DNA of 64,000 nt from Alitta virens (taxonomy: Eukaryota > Annelida > Polychaeta > Phyllodocida > Nereididae): NCBI GenBank assembly GCA_932294295.1, contig OW028575.1, forward strand, positions 11,084,558 through 11,148,557. The letters are read 5' to 3'. A model generated the notes under the pieces. The model ran no database searches and was not told where the DNA came from. It saw nothing but the letters and a program-made list of their open reading frames with translations. Made by a program: the position numbers and the translations under genes. This document shows, piece after piece, positions 10,817 through 22,645 of the stretch; the first letter of the stretch is position 1, and every line of letters starts with the position of its first letter.

Positions 10817-11814
10817 ACAATAACCTGTATACCACATAGAAAAGCCATGTGGTATAGCCTATGTGGTAAACATATCTATAACACATGGTTTACCTCACAA
10901 GGATGGGAAATGTATACCACACACTTCTATGTATGGCAGGCCAATGACAGGACATCACTATTTACAAATAAGCACTTCGCCTCTTGAACTAGCGCCATCA
11001 CTTCAAAACAATTGTTGGAATCAAATAATGAAAACCATTACAGAAATTAATTATTGAGGTTTCTATAAAGTTGCATTTTTAAAATCGGACCAGAAATAAC
11101 GACTCTTGAGGGCAAAACGTGATATAAAGTCAATGCATCTGTTCAGTCTACAGATACTAAGCGTCATTGCTTCAGTAAAACAAACGGACTAAACTGCACA
11201 ATAAATAATTTTTTCTTACCTAATCTGCCATAAAAGCAAATTCTAAGGGGAAATATTCAACAACTGGTTAGTAAACATTAGTCATAAATTGCTTTGTTAA
11301 TCTTAAAATGACTGTCGAAGTTTTGAAGTGATGACATTGTATTCCAGTTTTGTAATGTCATGTAGTGATCTGATTGGTTGATAGCAATGATTAATATTCA
11401 TGACTTTTTTCATACTACATGAAAATGCATTGAACATCAGGTAATATAGATCATTATGCAACTAATTATTTGAAATTGCTAATTATAAACAAAAACTGCT
11501 CAATGGTTGAGCATGGCAATACTATGATCAAATATTTAATAATTGTATGCACATGAATTGTACAACATTTTCGGCTGTCATTGCTAAGTATGGGATTCTA
11601 AGGAATATGAAGAAAGCAACACAATTTTCCAATATTATAAAAAGAAGAAGAATGAAACAAATGTCAAAGTGAAGATTAAAAGGGAAGTACTATAATCTAG
11701 ATATATCATTGGCAAAATGTTACTGGTGAAAGGATCATAGAGTCATTGTTGATATATGAGGGTGCCAAATGTTCATAGTTTCCTTATTATATTATCTGTC
11801 ATTAATGATCATGA

Positions 11815-12262
11815 AACCCCAAAAAGGTATATCTACACTATTCTAGACATATACTTATTAAGCTATATAGATTAATATGATATAAAATGTTGTTAGGGTA
11901 AGTGCAATAATCCTAGAGTTCTGCTCTGGAAACACAATTTAACACAATTTTTAGCATTTTGTTCGGATTTTCCATTATTATGTATTCAGCATAAAATGAA
12001 TATCAAAATGAAGTTTGAAAAGTAAAAATACTGTAATTAAGATATGTTATTAATGCAATTTCATTCATGTGAGGTAAATAATGTCTTTCATATGGAGGTT
12101 TGAAGAAGTAGGAATTTTCCCTATTTTGCCCTAATTTTGAAAATTCTATAGTATAGTATAGCCAAAAGGCACCTCTACACTAGTTTAGACATATTATGAC
12201 AAAGTTGTAAGCATGAAGGTGCAGTAGTGTCAGAGTTCTCCTCCAGACATGAAAATAAATAT
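11815..12262 (+). repeat. Degenerate iterations of the right-end module of repeat X
   Basis: Two diverged passages (about 11815-11945 and 12150-12262) share the order: CT(A/T)CACTA..TAGACATA, a gap, GTAAGTGCA or AGGTGCA, then GAGTTCTGCTCTGGAAAC-like. They resemble the sequence that flanks the BEL LTR just to the right. They look like older copies of the same dispersed repeat. Most of this stretch is deleted in unit 2. Confidence 0.45.
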
Positions 12263-12350
12263 TTGTTTTTATTTTTTCAAAATGTTGTAAAACATAGCCA
12301 GCATATGTCAATGTGACTATCAAAAGACACCACTAGGCCATATATAGTAT

Positions 12351-12990
12351 TGTATTGGTATGCGTATTTTCCCAAGAGGGAGCAACCTCCTAGACAACCA
12401 CAATTAATAGAGGGAGTTTTAATCACCTTTCACACCTTAATGTTTTTGACAACTTATTGTTATCCACAATATCCTGTACACTTTAAACTGACCTGTAGAA
12501 AGAGCAACACCTGTCAATAGAAGCTCCATATCTATATTCTACATTTATAGACCAAAAAGTAAGTTTAATTCATTACTATTTATTTCTGTGATTGGTATTA
12601 ATTTATATAGGAATCATTCAATTGTATTATTATGGTATTCACTGTATATATTCTAAACTTGCAGTCACTGTTGCTGGGCTGATATAACATGTGGGTCTAA
12701 TGCAGCCTGTCTGCATAATATTGGTATTGAAGCCCTGAAGGCATTGGGATTGTAAGTTTATTTTATACTTCAATTATCATGTTTTTGTCTTACTATATTT
12801 ATTTACAATATTATCTATTGACTATTGTACTGTGCATCTATTGTTATGTGCACATATATTTACTATTATACTGTATATTTGTTCATTTACAATGTGTTCC
12901 ATTTTACAGGGAACTCACCCTCACTCACCTAACTGAATAAAGAGCATTGAGTACCAACATCCTTCGTTCATTTGGCTAGATACCAATACA
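12351..12990 (+). mobile_element. BEL/Pao solo LTR (unit 1)
   Basis: A 640-bp sequence starting TGTATTGG and ending CAATACA, flanked by the 5-bp direct repeat AGTAT (12346-12350 and 12991-12995), as expected for a BEL/Pao target duplication. The same sequence bounds the BEL element in unit 2 with the same AGTAT. An AATAAA sits near the end (about 12938). No internal region remains, so this is a solo LTR made by LTR-LTR recombination after an insertion ancestral to the array. Confidence 0.85.
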
Positions 12991-14334
12991 AGTATTACTG
13001 TACAAAATTGCATTAGGGAATGTGCATAATGTTCGAGTTCTGCTCCGGAAACAAAAGTGTTTTGCAATAGAAAAATATGATTAATTGAGTAGAATAAGAA
13101 AAATGAAATCGGCCTACATTGTACAGCGTTCAATGTCTCATATCACCTTTTCTTTGTATATAGGAGGTACTCTTGCATATTTCAAATCATTAGGTAAAAT
13201 ACCACTTCTAAGTTACAAATTGGAATCTTTAGTTTACAATCAAATATCAATCCAATTTCAAAACAAGCACAGAACAAAAGCTTAACTGATTTAACATCTT
13301 CAATGTTTCAATTTCTAGTACATCAATGAATTTAACTGGTGTAGATACTCTCAGGTCCCTTCCGAAATAAATTAATATCATGCCAGGAATGCTTAGTTAC
13401 ATTGTGACCTACGGTGCTAAAGAATTCATTGAAATGGATGGTAGTTAAAGATTTATTTTTACAATCTGAAGGAATTGCATCAGACAACCTTTTTAAACTC
13501 TTTCCAGTGGCACGATTTTTTTGAATTGCTATTTCCTAAATTGTAAAATTTTCGTAATAAATTTTCTTGAAGTTGGCATTTTCACAACTAAAATTGTATG
13601 AAGATCATCCCACGATACGCTAGATGAACAATATGACAGTGGGCTTACAATTTGTTAAATTGTATATACAAGGTAATGATCACTTATGTTTCACTTAATG
13701 ACATTAGTTCACTCATGTTATTCTTTATGAGAAGAGAGTAAAACATCAATAATTGATTTAGTAGTAAGTTTCGACTCCATGGTGATTTAACCCATTTAAA
13801 CATTTAATTCACCAGTAATGACCTTAAATTTAAGCGCATACATAATATGTCAAACTCTGTACCCGAATGTATATACCATGGCAATAGTTTAGTTTATTTA
13901 AGTTTTAAAATCGACTTTGAATTAATTTATGATTTTTTTATATAGTTATTGACACTTGTTAAAAATCATCATTTGAAACATCAGAGTCCATAACAGAAAG
14001 CTCAGATAAAATATAGCAATTCGAGTCCCCGTTAGACGAATTATGTTCTCACTGCGCTATAACATTATGTCCCCGTTCATTGCACTTTCAAAAGTGAGGC
14101 CTCCACCCCTCCTCCCTTCGACACCACTCGATGGATAAGTTGTCTTCATGATACGATGTGGTCATATATCACTTAGTCAAATTAGCATTATGTATTTAAT
14201 CATCACTGTCCAAAAAAAAATCCCATACTTGTAATGTTGTAATGACTATTCCACTGAGTCTATATTTGACAGTTTGGGGTTACAAAACAATAGAGCGGAA
14301 GACTTTTTGTGATGGCAGACAGATCTTTTCTTCT

Positions 14335-14360
14335 CCCCCACCCCCCCCCCCCCCCCCCTC
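14335..14360. repeat. Poly-C tract
   Basis: A run of about two dozen C residues broken by single T/A. Unit 2 has a shorter run at about 30955-30972 and unit 3 has lost it (CTTCTCCCCATAG at about 47195). This is length instability only. Confidence 0.8.
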
Positions 14361-14435
14361 CCATAGAAAAACTGCTGCTGTGTAATCATGTCGATGGTCC
14401 TGTTCAAATATTCAATTGAAATGATTTGTTAACTA

Positions 14436-14458
14436 TATATATATATATATATATATAT
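14436..14458. repeat. (AT)n microsatellite
   Basis: Perfect AT run; shorter at the equivalent site in unit 2 (about 31045-31064) and similar in unit 3 (about 47276-47297). Confidence 0.85.
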
Positions 14459-14543
14459 GAGTAACCTCAAATTTGTGTCAAGGCCCGCCACCGTTTGGAC
14501 CTCGATCATACCATGCCCTACCTCATTCTTTTAAAAATAATAG

Positions 14544-14733
14544 GGGCGGCGGAGGCCTAGCTCAGATGTAGCGCTCTGGGCTTCCAACCGCTGGGTCCCG
14601 TGTTCGATTCCCGGTCGAGCCTAAGTTGGATGGCTGTTTCATCCTTCGTTTCATTGCCATGGTCTCTGCCTGTCCTAATTAGCCCAATTGGTGCAGAAAT
14701 ACAGGACGTAAAGCCCTAATCACCCACCCACCC
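14544..14733 (+). mobile_element. tRNA-derived SINE, private to unit 1
   Basis: A 190-bp insertion flanked by the 14-bp direct repeat TTTAAAAATAATAG (14530-14543 and 14734-14747). The head (about 14551-14622) carries pol III promoter boxes: an A-box-like TAGCTCAGATGTAGCGC and a B box GTTCGATTCC at 14602-14611. The rest is unrelated body sequence ending CACCCACCCACCC. The empty site is intact in unit 2 (about 31137-31150) and unit 3 (about 47368-47381), so the insertion happened after the units separated, or was never in the ancestor of 2 and 3. The head is too degenerate in its anticodon stem to be a functional tRNA. Confidence 0.9.
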
Positions 14734-17439
14734 TTTAAAAATAATAGTTCATCACATCATACTGAACAACCACATCAACACAACAAAAACACATTGCACA
14801 ACCCACAAACACCCCCCTCATCATCACCCAATCCATCATCATCCACACCATCAACATCTAATACAGAAATCAATAAAATTGATGAACTATCATCCCATGA
14901 TGATGATAAATACAGTGACTAAAACAAGGAAGAAACCCGGAAAAGATAAATGAAAAAGACCATTAACAAAATCGGATCTTTGATTAAAAAAATTTTCTTT
15001 TTGTCAATCATTCTGACATTCAGGCTCATTGATAAGCTTGATTAGACGTCTTGGTTATTTTTTACATTAAATATTGTTTTTCTGTCAACATCTGCATCAA
15101 ACTTAAATTTCACTCCGAAACAAGATGTGGTGTTGAACAAATTCCGATAAATACCATTAACACGAACACCACACACAGGCAATGTGATTCCCCTTGTTAA
15201 TAACATCTGCTGCCATTTTTTCCCCAAAAATAATAATAATCTGAATCAATGTTATGAACACTGAGCCTCAAAATAACATCAAAGCATCAGTCTATAGCAG
15301 TATCATTGCATTATCGTCTTATGTGGTTTTGCAAACACCGAAACAGTACATTGAACTATTACATGCTATATTTCCAAAGTGTAGGCTGAATATAAACTGC
15401 TGTTGCCATCATTGGGAGCAATCACTATACACCGTCCACTTTTTAAGGAACTGTGAAGCTGAAATTTATTAGTTTCTTGGCAGAACATCCTGAAACAACG
15501 AAGAACCTTCATAGCTCATTGACCAAATTCATGAATCTCTGTAATAAAATAAAACGTGTCAGATGATGGCCAAGATTAGTGCAAAAAGGGGACTTGTCAC
15601 TTCAACCATACCAGTGTTACTCGTAAGTGAGAAGTTTTCATAGTAATTGGCACGATAGATACCACCAAGATAATGCTTTGATGTTCATCAGTGCTATGAC
15701 ATTAGACCAAAAAAAAATTATGCCTCTCAATAGGCCAACAAGGGTGTCTTTTAACAATTGATAAGGAATGTTCTGTTTTCTATCAGTGATAATTGGTAGG
15801 TGCTAATGGGCCATGGCCCTGCCCCCTTAGCTTGGATAAAAAAAATCAGGAGAAAATAAAGGCACGCATGGCTCAGGCGACAGTCCGCAAAATGCTATTT
15901 ATTGGTTAGAATGAATGAAATTTACCAACATATTGAGGGCACAAAAGACCAATATGTCATATGTTAGGATAATGGGGCAGCACCTGCCAATTGTCGCCTG
16001 TCATTAAAAGTGTACTTCCCCTGTTAAATGAAAATTAACAAAAACCCTTCGCATGTCGACATGAATCTGTCCTCTTCCCATCTTACTAAAGCAAGGCATC
16101 TGTATAAAGATGCCTAACCCTCCTTGATAAAGTATTTTGTGCTACCCTCCTCCATGAATAAAAATTTTAGGCATAATGCCTGTCCAATGGGGTGAAACTT
16201 CTTTAAAATGTATATTTCATGGTTTATAACATTCTAGCTCTTTCTGGCCCAGTAGTACACAACTGCTCATTTACGCAGTGCATAAAACCACACACAGCTA
16301 GAAAATACCTGGCAGTTACTTATATGGAATTTCACGTGAGATATATGACAGTAAAACAGCAGAGCTGATCGGTTGTAAAATGTGATGTTCTCTGTAACCA
16401 CAGAATACAGAACTCCAGTTCTGGGTCTGTAACCATGCTCAATTGATGTTCAGCCATAGGCTTCCAATTGAGGTTGTGGGGCATGACAGAGTCAACACCC
16501 TGAAGATTTTGGCCAGCCTGTTCATGGGACAGGTAGCAATTCAATTGAATTATACCTGTCCTACCAGGCACCAGCCATGATACTTATTCCATATTTTTGC
16601 TAATAGATTTATAGACCAAAAAAAATATATAGGATGTGAATGTGTTATTTGTAACAATATAGATTTTAATTACTGTATATGTCAGACCTATTATGAATCA
16701 AGAAGGATTGTCTTCCTGTTACCCATGAGAGGTATCATGGAAAGTTAGTACTACAGTAATGTACAGTATTTGTTCTGTCTACTTTACCTGTCATTTAACT
16801 TTGCCTCTGGAGCCACTTGCAATTTAAATTAATTCTAATTCTTCTTTTTTTTTTCAATGAGATTTGTAATCTTAAATATAGATATGCCAATGGTCTTGTT
16901 TGCAGTCATGTATCAGACTTATTTCGTGTCACTTTTGATTTGATGTACGCTTGTTCAGTAGCCCTACAATTTTTCTTCTATTTTTCTTTTCACATCAAGT
17001 GCCACACAAGTGTCACTTTAGAAATACGATTGTAGATAAAAATATTAAATTGAAGCATGGCTTATGAAGTAAATTTAGTGCACCTTCAATCTGGTCATCA
17101 TACTGACATAGGCACACCTATCAAATCTACAATATAGGGTATATATACTGGTTCGCTGCAATCATTTTAGTAATTAATACCAACAAAATGCTGGTAATTA
17201 GACAATGCCAGTACCATCTAAAACAAGACTCAATCTTGTCAACATTTAGCATATCAAGATATCCCTTTTCATCTGAAATCTAATCTGGTGAATGTCGTCT
17301 GGAAAGTCTGCATGGATTGTTACATGACCTGAAGAATAAAACAATGATAGAGAGAAACATTGATTACCTCGAAAGCGTATGAATCTACAACTCACCAGAT
17401 GGCTGTAGTATGACACTTACCATCATTGCATTGGACGAG

Positions 17440-18089
17440 TCAAGACATTAAATTATATCCTCTTTGATCCAGGAAAAGACCTGTGTTGCTGATGAAGAAC
17501 GTCATCCTGTGGACATCTTGTGTCAATTTCAGGTTGTGAAGTTCAAGGAACACTTCCAGTATCTTGTATTTCTGGATGTCATGGAAATAATTATCACCTG
17601 GACAGATAGTCATAACCAATAACCTGTCTTTGTTGAAGCAGTTAATTGGACAGATGAACACAAGGGTTTTGTTTATGTCCTCAACAATAGCAGATCTACT
17701 AACAGTAGAGGGCAAGTCTGCAGTGTAGATGTTATCTCATTTTGCAGCATTTATCTTCAATAATAAGCTGCTCATAGATCCAACATTTTTTTAGCAGTGG
17801 AATTGCTGTAAAGAGCATTGTGTCAATAATCTTAGACTTTATTTAATTTAAATAAAGTAAATACAAACCTTAAAGGTTCATTTTATATGAAATTATACCC
17901 AAAATATTTATGTGGCACAACATTGTTTAGAATTTCATTAAGACAAAGTTACACACACACAGTAAATCACACACTTTGGGAACAGCTGCCCTGATTCACA
18001 CAATCCATTGATGATCCAGTTGAAGAGAAGTCACATAAACTCTAGATACAGATTCTGAAAATTCCAGCATAAACAAGCACATTTTATCC
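17440..18089. other. Repeat X left end and flanking DNA
   Basis: About 17855-17937 is the left end of repeat X in plus orientation, starting at a TTTATTTAATTTAAATAAA palindrome. After it X is interrupted by LINE-derived DNA. A 91-codon minus-strand open frame (17440-17715) is kept in units 2 and 3, but only as expected from recent duplication, so I do not call it a gene. Confidence 0.4.
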
Positions 18090-18560
18090 TTGTTCGAAAA
18101 GGCTCATACTAAGATGCTCACTGAGATAAATGATAGTACGCTAAACTCAAAACTCAGAACATATAAAACCTTCAAGAATGATATTCGACTAGAGCCCTAT
18201 CTGAATTATACCCTACCCAAATCTGTCTATTGTAATATAGCACGTTTTAGACTAAGCTCACACAACCTTAATATTGAATTAGGCAGACACAAACGTCCTT
18301 ATGTTCCTGCAGATGAAAGAATTTGTGAAAAATGCAATCTGAACCAAGTAGAAGATGAGTTTCATTGTTTAATGAGGTGTAAAAAATGGAATGATTTCGG
18401 CTTAAACTTATTCCAAATTGCTTGTAAATACATCGAGGGCTTTACTATTTTCGATCCAGCTGAACAATTCTTACAAATATTAACAACTAAGAACACTAAC
18501 CTTAACTTTGCTCTTGGTAAATTTCTACAGGTAGCATTAAAATTAGACAGTAAAATATAA
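18090..18560 (+). pseudogene. LINE ORF2 C-terminal fragment (unit 1)
   Basis: 156 residues resembling the C-terminal end of non-LTR retrotransposon polymerases. RFRLSSHNL and ELGRHKRPYVP precede a zinc-knuckle-like C79-x2-C82-x9-H92-x4-C97. No RT or endonuclease domain is present, so it is a 5'-truncated copy. Its 3' end is probably the AATAAAAATCTATATATTAAC near 19097-19118, after which repeat X resumes. The neighbouring unit 2 copy (34487) is frameshifted, and unit 3 lacks it. Confidence 0.75.
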
Positions 18561-19112
18561 ATGTTTTATATAAATAGTAATTTAATGTCTCCTAGAACTG
18601 AGTGGCTGGCGGCACATTGACGAAACTGATTCCATGTGTGTATGAATTTGTACATTTGTATATTTGTAAATATCTACTATTGTATGTCACTTCATATTGT
18701 ATGTCACTTCATATTGTATGCCAACATTCCCATCTCATATTGTATATCACTTCATATTGTTTACCATGTTGATAACAGTCAAGAGTACATTATGTATATA
18801 TATATATCTATATATCTTATGCTTAGTGTTTAGTATTGTTATTGAACCTGAATTGTTGTGCTAAAACTATTTGTTTGTGCTTTTTTAAACAGGATTATTA
18901 CTATTATTTGTTTAGTTCCGGGTGCTTTAGAATTTCTTAGACAGACTATGTAGTGTTGATTAGTATTAGTCATAATATAGCTCTACTTATTTAATTATTT
19001 TAACTGTTGATCCATGTATTTCTATTATCTTTTTATTTTTTTGCTATTTATTATCTTGTCATGCTGACACATGTATCAATTTGATATTTAGCTGTCAATA
19101 AAAATCTATATA

Positions 19113-19410
19113 TTAACACACGAGAAATAATATTTTTCCAAATTTTACAAAACATAGCCAAGATATGTCAGCACGGCTATCACAAAGCATCACTAGGCCA
19201 CATAGAGTGTTACTGTATACAAGTTTCCAGTAGGCCTAAGTGCATTAGTGTTAGAGTTCAGCTCTAGAAACGAAAGTGCGTGTTAGAGTTCTGCTCAAGA
19301 AATGTAAAGTGTAAAGCCCACCCTCCTGCCTGTCGGATGAACACTTAACAATTTTAATGATGCCTGTGTGCTATGTGGGATTTGCTGAGGGTTTAGCTGC
19401 AGCGCACTTT
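19113..19410 (+). repeat. Repeat X right end, plus orientation (unit 1)
   Basis: Reverse complement of about 9866-10070. It contains the unoccupied version of the BEL target: CACATAGAGTG|TTACTGTAT where the other X copy in the same unit carries the LTR. A T/A-rich run follows at 19411. The unit 2 equivalent is about 35484-35776. Confidence 0.65.
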
Positions 19411-19983
19411 ATTATTATTATTTTTTTTTTTTAGAGAAAATGTTAGCGAGGATAAATTTCAGCAAATACAAGGGAAACTGGTAAAAATCTAGGACAACAA
19501 TGAAATTATTAAAAAAAGTGTTTGACATTATATTTATGTCGTGTGCAGAGTTGACATATTTGCATGACAAATATTGGGGTATGATGACCTTTAAAACCAA
19601 CAACCTAAAAAATTCATGATGATCCAGACAGTGGTATGATAATGTGTTGTTTATCTTTGTGTCGTGTTTTAACAGACAAAAAAGCAAGTAATGCCGCTTA
19701 TGAAACTCCATTTGACAGTTTTGAATGGTGATTAATGTTTTTAGGCATTTTATATAAAAAAAAATTTCATTAATATTATGTTTCAATATATGTTTCTATT
19801 ACAGACTTTGTGCTAATGTCATGCACTCTAAGAAAAACAAAATGCCACATAGAACCCAATTGGATTTTTCAGTTTGTTACAAATACAGAACCCTATAAGG
19901 TCCCATGAAATACCTTTTACATGTATATTAGTCAAAATCAAACTAGTTTCACTAAAAGACTCCTGCAAGATAAAAAAAAACCA

Positions 19984-20056
19984 AGCCATGGATTCGAACT
20001 CATGCAGGTTGTACCCATGGCATGCTCAGGCCAGTGTCTCACCAAATTAGCCACAG
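19984..20056 (-). repeat. tRNA-like SINE remnant
   Basis: On the minus strand the block reads as a tRNA-like head: an A-box-like TGGCTAATTTGGTG (20040-20053), a partial anticodon stem TGGC/GCCA, and a B box AGTTCGAATC around 19991-20000. Stems are incomplete and the variable region is long, so it is not called as a tRNA gene. The same block is internally deleted in unit 2 (36483-36530) and has lost its B box in unit 3 (52351-52410). It is followed by AT microsatellites. Confidence 0.5.
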
Positions 20057-20086
20057 AAAGTGATTCATTACTGGCCATTAATATGT

Positions 20087-20089
20087 GTA

Positions 20090-20179
<90 letters not shown>
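20087..20179. repeat. Long (AT)n microsatellite
   Basis: More than 80 bases of pure AT, much longer than in unit 2 (about 36559-36582) and unit 3 (about 52475-52496). The poly Tyr-Ile open frame across it is an artefact of the repeat. Confidence 0.95.
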
Positions 20180-20180
<1 letters not shown>

Positions 20181-21392
20181 CTACCAAAGTGGTATTTCCA
20201 ATACATTTTTAAGAAAGTTCAAAAACAAAATATAGGTTTCTGGTCTAGTATTTTAATATGGTGTACTGTACTAGTCAGTGTATAAGACAGGGGCACAGAC
20301 CTGGAGGGGGTGATGGGGGGATGTATCCCCCCTACAAAGCAAGTGGGGGGATGATAATGTAAATACACTCTCTGGAAATTTACTGTTAGATAAAAATGTT
20401 TAGTCAGTGAAGTGATAGATTAATCAAGTACTGCTGATATACAGAAACTTTGTGTTCTTAATTGAGAAAGTGGTTGTCATCTGGAGATAGGTTTAAACTG
20501 TTCTGGATAGATGTGGTTTCTGCATGGTGTCTACTTGCTGCAGGTGGTTTTAGTCTGCCATTTGTTTGCCATATCTGTTTTGAACAGTACCACTGCAGCC
20601 AAATTATCCCTTGCAGGATGCCAGAAATTCATACAAAAAATTATGGAAAAGGGGTATTATCCCATGTTTTCAGAAGTTTTTGATAAAATATTGAAATATC
20701 TGGTGCTATGTCCAACGTCCAGATGTGAATGTGAGCCAAATCAAAGAGTTTGAACCACTGATAGCTGTTTTAGAAATAAAAACCAGTACATGTATATTAT
20801 TGATTGTATTTATTTTTTGTTAGTCATCCTATATCCAACAGTTTAGTTTTTTCTCAAGAGAGAGCATGTTTTTTGTGCTAGTTGAACTGGTTTTCAACAT
20901 TTTATATTGTTTTGTTTCTTCGTATTATTATAATTTTATTTTTTTGGAAGTAAATCATTATAGGCTGAACGCTTATGATGCAAGGTTACAAAACAATAGA
21001 ATGGCAGCCTAGTTGTGTGGTGACATTGACACGTCGCTCTAGTTTTTGTCGATATTAATCACGGAGTATGTCCATAAGTCACAACCTAATAAATGACTAG
21101 ATCTTTCCATGCAAAACTGCTGTGTAAATATGCCTATATCCTGTTTAGTCAAAGTCCAAAAATTGTTGTGGTTATATGAAAGGACTATTGTTATGCCGAC
21201 ACATTTAACTGTCCTACTCGCCAAAGTTTTGCACAGACATATTATATTATTACACCAGTCTATTTGTGGAGAGCTTATTAAGGAATTAGCCAGATACTGA
21301 ACCAGTAAAACAGAAGGTCTTACAGCCATATATCAGCTCATAAATCAGTTCAGTTTTTTATCCCACTGTGGGAAAGCGACATACTACATCAA

Positions 21393-21398
21393 GTAAGT
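21393..21398 (+). promoter_or_regulatory. Predicted 5' splice site of a 5' UTR intron (gene 3)
   Basis: GTAAGT in the same context as at 7877. It pairs with the acceptor AG at 22181-22182 and predicts an intron of about 790 bases. Confidence 0.45.
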
Positions 21399-22183
21399 AA
21401 CCGATTGAATTTAGATGTGTTTTTAACCATTCCTAATGCTCAGGCCATTCCAAAATTGATGGGCAACTATGCAAATATTAAGTCAGTAAGCCAGGGCTAG
21501 GTAAATTATGGTGGTAACAAGCCTCCTAAGTTTCTCATAGCATGGGATTTCCATACAGATGGTCTTGATTTTGGCAGCTGGCATCATTATGCCATCTATC
21601 CTTTTGAAAATAAAGTTAGCAAATTAGTGACTGTAAAAGTACAAAGTTTCTGCAATATTTTAGTTAAGTAAATTTGATTTTGGTTTATTTATTTGGAATG
21701 TATGTAATACTCTGTGCATTGATTTGGGCATGGTGGTTGTGCCCTTGATATTGGTAAAATTTCTGATGCTGAAGGACACGGTCTCCAGAATTTATGTACG
21801 TTTATGTGCTGAGTACTGAGTTTCAAATTGCGTAACAACAGGTGTGTAAACTAGACTTAGAAAGTAGTAACATTGGGGAAAGAAATTAAACTGAAGAAGC
21901 AAAGTTAATAATATACCTATATGAAAAGAATATGTTTACAATATTTTCCTTGAAGGAGAGACTGTACAGTGAGTGACCCCCCTTGTTCATTAATTTAATT
22001 ACAGCCAAGTCACTCTTGCAAGTTACAAAATATATTCAATTCTTTAAAAGCAGTTATTTGGTAGCATTCCACCTTAAAGACCTGATAGCTACAATGTCAT
22101 AATTTCAACATCTGCTACATTCTACAATACATTTGTAAATCCTAATTCTCTTCTTTAAAAACTTGTTCTTTTCCTACTTCAGG

Positions 22184-22645
22184 ATGACGAAAATTGCATT
22201 GGTCGTCATCACTTTGTTTTTCATTGGCATGGCAACGGCTGGACCCATCAAGAAATCTCGCGCAATTCGAGAGTTCTTCAGAGATCTTTCCAAAGGTGCT
22301 GTACATGATAAGACAGATGCTGCCAAAGTGAGGAACAAGCGATTCTTGGACATCGTTTTGGGTTCTAAGTGCGGATCATTTGGTTGCAATGGAGGAGGAG
22401 CCAGCAGCCAACAATATGGAAGCAAGGGTTTTGAGGACCCTTGGGGAAGAAGTTCCAGTTCATCTAGCTACAGAAACAAATATTATTATGATGATGATCA
22501 GTATTATGATGATGATCAGTATTATGATGATGATCAGTATTATGATGATGATCAGTATTATGATGATGATGATGATCAGTATTATGATGATGATGATCAG
22601 TATTATGATGATGACGAAGACAGTGACTATGACGCCAAGCGGTAA
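22184..22645 (+). CDS. Secreted CGSFGC peptide precursor with Tyr/Asp repeat tail (gene 3)
   Basis: 153 residues with the same layout as gene 2: signal peptide 1-19, pro-region, KR 52-53, then FLDIVLGSKCGSFGC (54-68), the NGGGASS linker, and a Tyr/Asp tail of seven YY(D)n blocks (two more than gene 2) ending DAKR. Within the core it differs from gene 2 at two positions (V57I, S62K). ATG at 22184 is chosen over the in-frame ATG at 22163 because CTTCAG at 22177-22182 is the conserved acceptor, so the seven residues before it are intron. AATAAA is at 22695-22700. All functional residues (dibasic site, both Cys) are intact, so it is probably expressed. Function unknown. Confidence 0.85.
   Translation: MTKIALVVITLFFIGMATAGPIKKSRAIREFFRDLSKGAVHDKTDAAKVRNKRFLDIVLGSKCGSFGCNGGGASSQQYGSKGFEDPWGRSSSSSSYRNKYYYDDDQYYDDDQYYDDDQYYDDDQYYDDDDDQYYDDDDQYYDDDEDSDYDAKR

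Larger units (their letters stand above)
6978..20520 (+). repeat. Segmental tandem duplication, unit 1 (13.5 kb)
   Basis: The sequence starting TGCATGGTGTCTACTTGCTG at 6978 recurs at 20521 and 36934, and near-identical order is kept across the units: peptide gene, dispersed repeat, BEL LTR, AT microsatellite, LINE fragment and tRNA-like repeat. Unit 1 differs from units 2 and 3 by having only a solo BEL LTR, a private SINE, a 233-bp stretch around 10540-10772 missing from the others, and roughly 600 bp (about 11620-12240) that unit 2 lacks. Confidence 0.9.

Noticed and set aside
14551..14622. tRNA gene
   Set aside because: A and B boxes are present but the anticodon stem does not pair and the block is the head of a SINE with target duplications.
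15042..15472. Paired open frames 15042-15227 (-) and 15254-15472 (+), repeated in units 2 and 3
   Set aside because: Short, no domain, identity no higher than flanks; conservation is explained by recent duplication.
17440..17715. Minus-strand 91-codon open frame, also at 33852 and 50486
   Set aside because: Kept in all units only to the level of the surrounding non-coding DNA; no recognisable domain, splice or polyadenylation context.
19921..20235. Open frame encoding poly Tyr-Ile
   Set aside because: Produced by the (AT)n microsatellite; no coding features.
22163..22183. Upstream ATG of genes 3 and 4 (also 38575) and of 53954
   Set aside because: They lie in the intron before the conserved CTTCAG acceptor, and gene 2 has no equivalent ATG in frame.
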